64,000 bases of DNA from Mycolicibacterium sp. CBMA 247 (GTDB lineage: Bacteria > Actinomycetota > Actinomycetes > Mycobacteriales > Mycobacteriaceae): assembly GCF_009729095.1 (NCBI RefSeq), contig NZ_VTGX01000002.1, positions 992,001 to 1,056,000 of the forward strand. The letters run 5' to 3'. The translations under genes were made by a program, and so were the position numbers. Shown piece after piece: positions 56,509 to 64,000 of the stretch. A model generated the notes under the pieces. That model saw only the letters and a list, made by a program, of their open reading frames with translations. It made no database searches and was not told where the DNA came from. Every line of letters begins with the position of its first letter. Position 1 is the stretch's first letter.

Positions 56509-57084
56509 TCAGTGACCGCCGGCTTCGGCGCCTTCGGCCTGGCCTTCGCCCGCCTTGTTGCGCCGAGGCGCGTCACCTGCCGAGATCGGCACGGCCACGG
56601 TGGTCTCGCCGTTCTCGAACGTGAACGTGAAGTCGTAGAGCAGGCCGTTGGTGACCGGCTTGGTCAAGGTGACCTTGGCGGTGACGGCGTCGGCGGCCTC
56701 GGTCTTCTCCAGCGGCTTCAGCTGGCCGTCGGGCTCGCCGACGACAAGGACGCCGCCGGCTGGGATGGTCTGGTCCCCGGACAGCGCCACGTCGCCGATG
56801 GTCGTCTTGACCGAGACGAGCTTGTTGGGACCCTCGGTGGAATCGTTGGCTGCGACGAAGAGCAGCTCGGCCTCGGTGCCGGTCTCGACGTAGTCCTTCT
56901 GCTGCGGCGCGCGCAGGTGCACGTTGCGCAGCGAGATCGCGCCGACCTGTGCATTGACACCGTTGACGGCGGGCTGTTGGGTCGCCGTCTGGGAGACCTG
57001 CCCAGAGCTGCAGCCGGTGAGAACGGCTGCGGTCAGGCCACATGCGGCCAGACCGGCCGAGGCGCGCATTGCGAAGCGGTTCAC
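56509..57084 (-). CDS. lpqE: Lipoprotein LpqE
   Basis: A 191-residue exported lipoprotein with signal [14 protein letters not shown], lipidated at Cys25 (lipobox LTGC). The mature domain is beta-sandwich-like ([24 protein letters not shown]) and similar to copper-chaperone PCuAC-type folds, but without an evident Met/His copper motif. GTG 57084 has AGGAGG upstream. Divergent from carD. Confidence 0.88.
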   Translation of the reverse strand: MNRFAMRASAGLAACGLTAAVLTGCSSGQVSQTATQQPAVNGVNAQVGAISLRNVHLRAPQQKDYVETGTEAELLFVAANDSTEGPNKLVSVKTTIGDVALSGDQTIPAGGVLVVGEPDGQLKPLEKTEAADAVTAKVTLTKPVTNGLLYDFTFTFENGETTVAVPISAGDAPRRNKAGEGQAEGAEAGGH

Positions 57085-57870
<786 letters not shown>

Positions 57871-57876
57871 CGCGTC

Positions 57877-58554
57877 GTGGCAACAACTGTCGCGGTCGTC
57901 CCGGCTGCCGGCTCGGGTGAGCGGCTAGGTGCGGGCAGACCCAAAGCGTTCGTAAATCTGGGGGACAAACCCCTGTTGGAGCATGCCCTGGACGGGCTGC
58001 TGGCTTCAGGGGTGGTCGACAAGGTCGTGGTCGCGGTTCCGCCCGCGCTCACCGATGAGGCCACCTTGGTCTTCGGCGGGCGTGCGCAGATCGTGGCCGG
58101 GGGAGCCGACCGAACCGAATCGGTGGCGCTGGCCATAGAGGCCGCGGTGGCAGCCGGTGAACCGGACTTCTTCCTTGTGCATGATGCCGCCCGGGCATTG
58201 ACCCCTTCGACGCTGATCGCCCGGGTGGTTGCTGCGCTGGCCGACGGTCACGCCGCCGTCGTTCCCGGCCTGCCACTGGCCGACACCATCAAGGCGGTCG
58301 ACGCCAACGGTACGGTGCTCGGAACACCCGAGCGGGCCGGTCTGCGGGCGGTTCAGACCCCGCAGGGATTCCGCGCCGATGTGCTGCGCCGCGCCTACCA
58401 GCGAGCCGGAGCCGGTGTGGTCACCGATGACGCCTCGCTCGTCGAACAGATCGGCACCCCGGTGCAGGTCGTCGAGGGCGACCCGCTGGCCTTCAAGATC
58501 ACCACGGCGTTGGACATGCTGCTCGCCGAAGCCGTCATGGCGCGTGGCACGTGA
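57877..58554 (+). CDS. ispD: 2-C-methyl-D-erythritol 4-phosphate cytidylyltransferase
   Basis: A 225-residue nucleotidyltransferase of the MEP isoprenoid pathway. CTP-binding [24 protein letters not shown] and [12 protein letters not shown] are visible. It starts six bases after carD (GTG 57877) and overlaps ispF (GTGA). Confidence 0.95.
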   Translation: MATTVAVVPAAGSGERLGAGRPKAFVNLGDKPLLEHALDGLLASGVVDKVVVAVPPALTDEATLVFGGRAQIVAGGADRTESVALAIEAAVAAGEPDFFLVHDAARALTPSTLIARVVAALADGHAAVVPGLPLADTIKAVDANGTVLGTPERAGLRAVQTPQGFRADVLRRAYQRAGAGVVTDDASLVEQIGTPVQVVEGDPLAFKITTALDMLLAEAVMARGT

Positions 58555-59042
58555 TCATTCCCAGGGTCGGACTCGGTACCGACGTCCATCCGATCGAGCC
58601 GGGTCGCCCGTGCTGGTTGCTGGGTCTGCTTTTCGACGGCGCCGACGGCTGCGCCGGCCATTCCGACGGCGACGTCGCCGCGCACGCCCTGTGTGACGCA
58701 CTGCTCAGCGCGGCCGGGCTCGGCGATATCGGCGGGGTGTTCGGCACCGACCGGCCGGAATGGCGCGGGGTCACCGGCGCCGACATGCTGCGCCATGTGC
58801 GCGGTTTGATTCAGGCAGCGGGTTTCGCGGTGGGCAATGCGACGGTGCAGGTCATCGGCAACCGGCCCAAGATCGGGCCGCGCCGCGATGAGGCCCAGCG
58901 GCTGCTCTCGGAGCTGATCGGAGCGCCGGTGTCGGTTTCGGCCACCACCACCGACGGGCTCGGGTTGACCGGCCGTGGTGAGGGTCTGGCGGCGATTGCC
59001 ACCGCCCTCGTGATCGCTGATCCGGCTGGTCCTGCAAAGTAG
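58551..59042 (+). CDS. ispF: 2-C-methyl-D-erythritol 2,4-cyclodiphosphate synthase
   Basis: A 163-residue trimeric enzyme for the step after IspE. Metal-binding [10 protein letters not shown] and [12 protein letters not shown], plus DIGGVFGTD and the C-terminal [19 protein letters not shown]. Coupled to ispD. Confidence 0.96.
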   Translation: MIIPRVGLGTDVHPIEPGRPCWLLGLLFDGADGCAGHSDGDVAAHALCDALLSAAGLGDIGGVFGTDRPEWRGVTGADMLRHVRGLIQAAGFAVGNATVQVIGNRPKIGPRRDEAQRLLSELIGAPVSVSATTTDGLGLTGRGEGLAAIATALVIADPAGPAK

Positions 59043-59057
59043 CCGCGATCTGGCCGG

Positions 59058-59063
59058 TAAGCT
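59058..59063 (+). promoter_or_regulatory. -10 element of cysS (leaderless)
   Basis: TAAGCT, eight bases before GTG 59072. The stretch TAAGCTGGCA is identical to that before lysS at 40720. Confidence 0.5.
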
Positions 59064-59071
59064 GGCATGTC

Positions 59072-60508
59072 GTGACCGATCGCGCTCAAGCTGTCGGGTC
59101 GGCGTCAGAGTCCGGCCTGCGGCTGTACGACACCATGGCGGGTGCCGTACGTGATTTCGTACCGCTGCGCCCGGGGCACGCTTCGATCTACCTGTGCGGT
59201 GCCACCGTTCAGGGCTTGCCGCACATCGGCCATGTCCGTAGCGGAGTCGCGTTCGACGTGCTGCGCCGCTGGCTGACCGCCAATGGATACGACGTTGCGT
59301 TCATCCGCAACGTCACCGATATCGACGACAAGATCCTCAACAAGGCGGCCGACGCCGGCCGGCCGTGGTGGGAGTGGGCCGCGACGTATGAGCGGGCGTT
59401 CAGCGCCGCGTATGACGCGCTGGGCGTGCTTCCGCCGTCGGCTGAGCCGCGGGCCACCGGCCACATCACCCAGATGGTCGAGCTCATCGACCGGTTGATC
59501 GAGAAGGGCCACGCCTACGCCTCGGGCGGCGACGTCTACTTCGACGTGCTGAGCCTGTCCGATTACGGTGCGCTGTCCGGCCACCGGATCGACGATGTGC
59601 ACCAGGGTGAGGGCGCGGCGACGGGTAAGCGCGATCAGCGCGATTTCACGCTGTGGAAGGGCGTCAAGCCGGGCGAGCCGTCGTGGCCGACTCCGTGGGG
59701 CCGGGGACGCCCCGGCTGGCACACCGAGTGCGTCGCTATGTGCGAGGCCTATCTGGGCGCGGAGTTCGACATCCACGCCGGCGGTATGGACCTGGTCTTC
59801 CCGCACCACGAGAACGAGATCGCCCAGGCGGTGGCCGCGGGTGACGGTTTCGCCCGGTACTGGCTGCACAACGGCTGGGTCACCATGGGCGGCGAGAAGA
59901 TGAGCAAGTCGCTGGGCAATGTGCTCTCGATTCCTGCTGTGCTGCAACGGGTTCGGGCCGCCGAGCTGCGCTACTACCTGGGTAGCGCGCATTATCGGTC
60001 TATGCTGGAATTCTCGGAGAACGCGCTGCAGGACGCGGTGAAGGCCTACGCCGGCATCGAGGACTTCCTGCACCGGGTGCGCAACCGGGTCGGCGCCGTC
60101 GCTGTCGGCGACTGCACGCCGAAGTTCGCCGCCGCGCTGAATGACGATCTCGCGGTGCCGATCGCACTCGCCGAGGTGCACGCCGCGCGGGCCGAGGGCA
60201 ACCGCGCGCTGGACGCCGGTGATCATGAGGGCGCGATGGCGCAGGCCACCTCGATCCGGTCGATGATGGGGATCCTTGGCTGCGATCCGCTCGACGAGCG
60301 TTGGGAATCGCGGGACGAGACTTCGGCCGCGCTGGCCGCGGTGGACGAGCTGGTGCAGTGGGCACTGGCAGGCCGGGCCGAGGCCCGGACCAATCGGGAC
60401 TGGGCGGCGGCCGACGCCATCCGGGATCGGCTCAAGGCGGCCGGCATCGAGGTCACCGACACCGCTGACGGGCCGCAGTGGGCACTGGTAGACGGGAACG
60501 GAGCATAG
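59072..60508 (+). CDS. cysS: Cysteinyl-tRNA synthetase
   Basis: A 478-residue class I synthetase. Zn-binding Cys is in [19 protein letters not shown], which includes HIGH, and the C-terminal loop is [25 protein letters not shown] and [10 protein letters not shown] supply further Zn ligands. GTG 59072. It charges tRNA(Cys). It is the cysS1 counterpart of Mtb rather than mycothiol ligase MshC, judged by length and context. Confidence 0.95.
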   Translation: MTDRAQAVGSASESGLRLYDTMAGAVRDFVPLRPGHASIYLCGATVQGLPHIGHVRSGVAFDVLRRWLTANGYDVAFIRNVTDIDDKILNKAADAGRPWWEWAATYERAFSAAYDALGVLPPSAEPRATGHITQMVELIDRLIEKGHAYASGGDVYFDVLSLSDYGALSGHRIDDVHQGEGAATGKRDQRDFTLWKGVKPGEPSWPTPWGRGRPGWHTECVAMCEAYLGAEFDIHAGGMDLVFPHHENEIAQAVAAGDGFARYWLHNGWVTMGGEKMSKSLGNVLSIPAVLQRVRAAELRYYLGSAHYRSMLEFSENALQDAVKAYAGIEDFLHRVRNRVGAVAVGDCTPKFAAALNDDLAVPIALAEVHAARAEGNRALDAGDHEGAMAQATSIRSMMGILGCDPLDERWESRDETSAALAAVDELVQWALAGRAEARTNRDWAAADAIRDRLKAAGIEVTDTADGPQWALVDGNGA

Positions 60509-61450
60509 ATGGCCGGGAATTCGCAGCGGCGCGGCGCAGTACGCAAGCCGGGGACGAAGAAGGGGCCGGTGGTCGGGTCCGGCGGAGTGCGTCGGCGCGG
60601 GCTTGAGGGCCGCGGGGCGACGCCGGCCGCGCACGAGCGGCCCCATCATCCGGCTGCCAAGAAGGCCGCAAAGGCGGCGCGTCAGGCGCAGGGCCGGCAG
60701 CGCAAGACCGACGACACCGAGTTGGTGCTCGGCCGCAACCCGGTAGTGGAATGCCTGCGGGCCAGGGTTCCGGCGACCGCGCTGTACGTGGCGCTGGGCA
60801 CCGAGGCCGACGAGCGGGTCACCGAGTCGGTGCAGATCGCCGCTGACCGGGGTATCTCGATCCTGGAGGTGCCGCGCCACGATCTGGACCGGATGAGCTC
60901 CAATGCGCTGCACCAGGGCCTGGCCCTGCAGGTGCCGCCGTACAATTACGCCCATCCCGATGACCTGGTCAAGGCTGCCCGTGAGTCCGGGGAGCCGCCG
61001 CTGTTGGTGGCGCTGGACAACATCTCCGATCCGCGCAATCTTGGTGCCATCGTGCGTTCGGTGGCCGCCTTCGGCGGGCATGGTGTGGTGATCCCGCAGC
61101 GCCGGTCGGCCTCGGTGACCGCGGTGGCGTGGCGCACCAGCGCCGGGGCCGCGGCCCGTACGCCGGTGGCGCGGGCGACGAATTTGACCCGGACCCTGAA
61201 GAGTTGGGCCGACGCCGGTCTGCAGGTGGTCGGCCTGGATGCCGGTGGCGACGCCTCGTTCGACGAGCTTGAGGGCACCGGGCCGATGGTCGTGGTGGTG
61301 GGTTCGGAGGGCAAGGGCTTGTCGCGGCTGGTCCGGGAGAACTGCGACGCGGTGGTGTCGATCCCGATGGCCGGGCCGACGGAGTCTCTGAATGCCTCGG
61401 TGGCGGCCGGTGTGGTGCTGGCCGAGATCGCCCGTCAGCGCCGGCGGTAG
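60509..61450 (+). CDS. rlmB: 23S rRNA (guanosine-2'-O-)-methyltransferase RlmB (TrmH family)
   Basis: A 313-residue SPOUT methyltransferase. The basic N-terminal extension (about 70 residues, [17 protein letters not shown]) is followed by an RNA-binding domain starting [12 protein letters not shown]. Knotted catalytic motifs are [29 protein letters not shown] and [18 protein letters not shown]. The start abuts the cysS stop. Confidence 0.92.
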   Translation: MAGNSQRRGAVRKPGTKKGPVVGSGGVRRRGLEGRGATPAAHERPHHPAAKKAAKAARQAQGRQRKTDDTELVLGRNPVVECLRARVPATALYVALGTEADERVTESVQIAADRGISILEVPRHDLDRMSSNALHQGLALQVPPYNYAHPDDLVKAARESGEPPLLVALDNISDPRNLGAIVRSVAAFGGHGVVIPQRRSASVTAVAWRTSAGAAARTPVARATNLTRTLKSWADAGLQVVGLDAGGDASFDELEGTGPMVVVVGSEGKGLSRLVRENCDAVVSIPMAGPTESLNASVAAGVVLAEIARQRRR

Positions 61451-61453
61451 CCG

Positions 61454-62074
61454 ATGTCTAAAGGGCGAAGCGCCAGCAGCCCCGCGGGCTTTCTTGCCTC
61501 CCGGCCGTTTACGCGGGACGAAGTGTTCAGCGATCCCTGTCCGGTTCCCGAGGCGCCCGGCGCCAACGGTTGGTGGTTCCGTACGGTGCCCGCGGACATC
61601 GACGTTTCGGGCTGCCAGCAGCGGGACGGCCTGACACTTCTCTACGTCGGGATCAGTCCGACCCGTCCGCCGGCAAGCGGGAAGCCGCCGAGCGCCCAGA
61701 ATCTGCGCAAGCGGGTGAAGTACCACTACGGCGCAGCCAACGCCAGCGCTGAGGGCTCGACGCTGCGCAAGACGCTCGGCATACTGCTCGCTGACGAGCT
61801 CGGCTTCAAGTTGCGCCGTATCGGCTCCGGCGACAGGCGAACCTTTGCCGGCGGGGAATCCGTCTTGACGCAGTGGATGGCCGAGAATGCCTTGGTGTCG
61901 TGGATGGTTCACCCCGAGCCGTGGTTCCTGGAGGAAAAACTGATCGCCGAGTTCGATCTGCCGCTCAACGGCCAGGAGGCCAACAAGGCCAATGCCTTCT
62001 ACCCGGAGCTGAAGCGCCTGCGGCGCGTCGCGATGAACAATGCGAACAAGCTTCGCGTGCTCAAAGAGTGGTAA
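61454..62074 (+). CDS. GIY-YIG nuclease family protein
   Basis: A 206-residue protein. A GIY-YIG-like core is visible: LTLLYVGISPTRP, then LRKRVKYHYG and STLRKTLGILLADELG, with Glu in WFLEEKLIAEFDLPLN as candidate metal ligand. No other domain. It follows rlmB by three bases. A role in DNA processing is likely from the fold only. Confidence 0.8.
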   Translation: MSKGRSASSPAGFLASRPFTRDEVFSDPCPVPEAPGANGWWFRTVPADIDVSGCQQRDGLTLLYVGISPTRPPASGKPPSAQNLRKRVKYHYGAANASAEGSTLRKTLGILLADELGFKLRRIGSGDRRTFAGGESVLTQWMAENALVSWMVHPEPWFLEEKLIAEFDLPLNGQEANKANAFYPELKRLRRVAMNNANKLRVLKEW

Positions 62075-62079
62075 GTCTC

Positions 62080-63315
62080 CTAGCCACCGAAGAGCCGCAG
62101 GCTGACCCAGAGCGCGAACACGCAGGCCACGAGGGTCAGTGGAACCGTCGCCAGCCCCACCTTGCTGAACTCGGTGAATCTGGCCGGCAGTCCTTCGCGA
62201 TGAACCACATTGCGCCACAGCAGATTTGACAGTGATCCGACATAGGTGAGGTTGGGGCCGATGTTGACCCCGATCAGCACAGCCAGCACCCCGGCCGGGC
62301 CGGCACCGGCCACCAACGGCAGCAGCACCAGCACCGCGGGCAGGTTGTTGACCAGATTGGCCAGCACCGCCGCGATCGCGGCGAGTGCCAGCAGGTCCAG
62401 GAACGAGTCGCCGACCGGTAGCACCCCACGCATGACGTCGCCCAGACCGTTTTGGACGACTGCGTCCACCACCACGCCGAGACACAGCACGAACGCCAGG
62501 AACGGCAAGTTGACGGCCCGGACAATGCCGCCGATCGTGCTGCGGCGCTGGGCCAGGCTGCGCACGCCGAGCACCGCCGCCCCGGCCAGCGCGGCCCAGG
62601 CCGGGGACACACCGAGCATCGAGGTGAGCGCGAAGCCGGCCAGAGTGAGGCCGAGCACGCTCAGCACAAACACCGGCACCTCTGGTGGGGGAGGAGTCAC
62701 CTCGGCGGCCGGGCGGCTCAACTCACGACGGAAAAGCCGGCGTAGCAAGACGAATTCGACGGCGATGGCCGCCAGCCAGGGCAGCGCCATCACCGCACTG
62801 AACTGAGTGAAGGACAGTCCGGCGACGGCAAAGGCCAACAGGTTCGTCAGATTCGACACCGGAAACAACAGCGACGCCGAGTTGGCGAGATGCGCGCTGG
62901 CATAGGCGTGCGGGCGCGGCGGTATGGCCAGGGTGCGGGCGGTGGCCAGCACCACCGGCGTCAACAGCACGACGGTCGCATCGAGGCTCAGCACCGCGGT
63001 CGTCGTCGCCCCGATGATGAACACCTGGGTCAGCAGGCGCCGGGAATCACCCCTGCTGGCGCGGGCCATCAGTGTGCCCGCGGCGTGGAACAGGCCCTCG
63101 TCGTCACACAGGTGGGCCAGGACCAGCACCGCGCCCAGAAAGCCGACCACGGGCAGCAGGCGATGCACCTCGGCCAGCGCCTCGGGGCCCGAGATCACTC
63201 CGAACGCGATCAGCAACCCGGCCGCCGGAACCGCCACGACGGCCTCGGGCCAGCCTTCCGGCCGCGTAAGCGCGAACGCCAGCACTACGGCCAGCAGCAC
63301 CAGGGCCAGAATCAA
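62080..63315 (-). CDS. ArsB/SLC13-type permease (Rv3578-like)
   Basis: A 411-residue membrane protein of about eleven helices with the ArsB/NhaD-type pattern: LSLDATVVLLTPVVLATAR, HLANSASLLFPVSNLTNLLA and a matching second half NLVNNLPAVLVLLPLV, then GVNIGPNLTYVGSLSNLLWR. Predicted anion or arsenite export, or dicarboxylate transport. Mtb has arsB2 at the same place. No arsR or arsC is adjacent. The probable start is TTG 63315 with GAAAGGATC upstream. Confidence 0.82.
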   Translation of the reverse strand: MILALVLLAVVLAFALTRPEGWPEAVVAVPAAGLLIAFGVISGPEALAEVHRLLPVVGFLGAVLVLAHLCDDEGLFHAAGTLMARASRGDSRRLLTQVFIIGATTTAVLSLDATVVLLTPVVLATARTLAIPPRPHAYASAHLANSASLLFPVSNLTNLLAFAVAGLSFTQFSAVMALPWLAAIAVEFVLLRRLFRRELSRPAAEVTPPPPEVPVFVLSVLGLTLAGFALTSMLGVSPAWAALAGAAVLGVRSLAQRRSTIGGIVRAVNLPFLAFVLCLGVVVDAVVQNGLGDVMRGVLPVGDSFLDLLALAAIAAVLANLVNNLPAVLVLLPLVAGAGPAGVLAVLIGVNIGPNLTYVGSLSNLLWRNVVHREGLPARFTEFSKVGLATVPLTLVACVFALWVSLRLFGG

Positions 63316-63417
63316 GGGGCGTAGATCCTTTCGGCCAGTCGAACATTCGATGACGATTCGCGTGGTCAGGCCATGCGGACCTGACCGTACCCGGCCCGCT
63401 CGATAGCGTGGTTGACC

Positions 63418-64000
63418 ATGCGTCCGGCTGCTTCGATGGTCCTGTTGTTCGCGCTGGCTGCCGCGTTCGGATCGGTCCCGCCCGCCGTTGCGGTGCCGAC
63501 CGGATTCGATCTGCAGTCACACCGCGGCGGACGCGGCGAGACGACCGAGGAATCGTTGCGGGCCTTCGCGAAATCTTTGGAGCTCGGGGTCAGCACGCTC
63601 GAACTCGACATCGTGCTCACGAAGGACAGGCAGCCCCTGGTGTGGCACGACCCGCGGATCGACGAGACCAAATGTGCCGACACCGGCCCGGCATTCCCGG
63701 GCGACCCGATGTACCCCTACGTCGGGAAACTGGTGCACGATCTCACCCTCGAACAGATCCGCACGCTCGACTGCGGCAAGTTGCTGAGTGGCTTCCCCGA
63801 CGCCGAAGTCGTCCGTGGCAACAGGGTCGCCACCCTGCCTGAGGTGTTCGAGCTGACCGATGCCTACGGCGCCGAGGTGCGCTACAACATCGAAACCAAG
63901 ATCGAGGCGGACAAACCCGAAACTTCGGCCACACCACAGGAGTTCGTCGACGTCATTCTGGATGTCGTGCGCGCGGCGGGGAAGGTCGACAAGGTGGACA
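63418..64000 (+). CDS. Secreted glycerophosphodiester phosphodiesterase, 3' end outside window
   Basis: The first 194 residues of a GDPD-family TIM-barrel enzyme. Signal peptide SMVLLFALAAAFGSVPPAVA is followed by LQSHRGGRGETTEESL (catalytic His-Arg and Glu), LELDIVLTKDRQPLVWHD (Glu/Asp metal site and second catalytic His) and RYNIETKIE. It hydrolyses glycerophosphodiesters outside the membrane for phosphate or glycerol supply. ATG 63418. Continues past the window. Confidence 0.88.
   Translation, partial: MRPAASMVLLFALAAAFGSVPPAVAVPTGFDLQSHRGGRGETTEESLRAFAKSLELGVSTLELDIVLTKDRQPLVWHDPRIDETKCADTGPAFPGDPMYPYVGKLVHDLTLEQIRTLDCGKLLSGFPDAEVVRGNRVATLPEVFELTDAYGAEVRYNIETKIEADKPETSATPQEFVDVILDVVRAAGKVDKVD

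Noticed and set aside
63339..63350. TCGAACATTCGA palindrome between the ArsB-like permease and the GDPD gene, resembling an SOS box
   Set aside because: The mycobacterial LexA box needs TCGAAC-N4-GTTCGA; here the half sites are too close, so LexA binding is unlikely.

Overview
The window is high-GC actinobacterial DNA, and its gene order identifies it as a non-tuberculous, probably rapid-growing mycobacterium (Mycolicibacterium-like). Long runs follow the M. tuberculosis (Mtb) order Rv3632-Rv3578: ppa-dacB-metalloprotease-tilS-hpt-lpqG, LLM oxidoreductase-ephA, ftsH-folE-folP-folB-folK-DUF3180-DUF6779-DUF2520-panC-panD-coaX-lysS-lsr2-clpC1, lpqF-mhuD, mutY-canB, and disA-radA-lpqE-carD-ispD-ispF-cysS-rlmB-arsB-like. 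GTGA/ATGA stop-start overlaps and short or leaderless 5' ends are frequent, as expected for mycobacteria.

Layout. 1-1046: the end of an amidohydrolase and a TetR regulator. 1043-8635 (minus strand): an envelope cluster of Pls/PosA-type NRPS-like protein, M1 aminopeptidase, flippase, PpgS-like glycosyltransferase and its DUF2304 partner. 8732-9834: a Mn(II)-type (yybP-ykoY) riboswitch and the TerC-family transporter gene it should control. 10311-16921: a foreign-looking accessory island lying between two copies of a 42-bp sequence from the 3' end of a DUF222/HNH (REP13E12-type) gene. The island holds a polyprenyl diphosphate synthase, a LacI regulator, an APC amine/amino-acid permease, a nitrilase-superfamily amidase and an agmatinase-like ureohydrolase. 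Four 20-bp LacI-type palindromes tie all its transcription units together.

16815-29321: the complete DUF222/HNH gene, a UraD-like protein without its catalytic His, the ppa/dacB/tilS/hpt block, a bis-MGD molybdoenzyme, LpqG, an LLM oxidoreductase, EphA and the remnant of a PaaX-like gene. The ESX-related inserts found in Mtb beside lpqG and ephA are absent. 29444-40710: FtsH, folate genes, pantothenate genes and CoaX. 40734-45614: lysS, lsr2 and clpC1, with two strong intrinsic terminators. 45661-47363: a cobalamin riboswitch, cbtB, cbtA and a histidine-phosphatase-fold gene. 47384-64000: LpqF, MhuD, hydrolases, MutY, CanB, DisA, RadA, LpqE, CarD, the IspD/IspF isoprenoid enzymes, CysS, RlmB, a GIY-YIG protein, an ArsB/SLC13-type permease and the start of a secreted glycerophosphodiesterase.

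The most novel part is the LacI-controlled island. Import (permease), amide hydrolysis (nitrilase fold) and guanidino-group hydrolysis (ureohydrolase) suggest catabolism of a guanidino or polyamine-type compound, and a long-chain prenyl synthase is unexpectedly part of the same regulon. No tRNA, rRNA, CRISPR array or insertion sequence was recognised.
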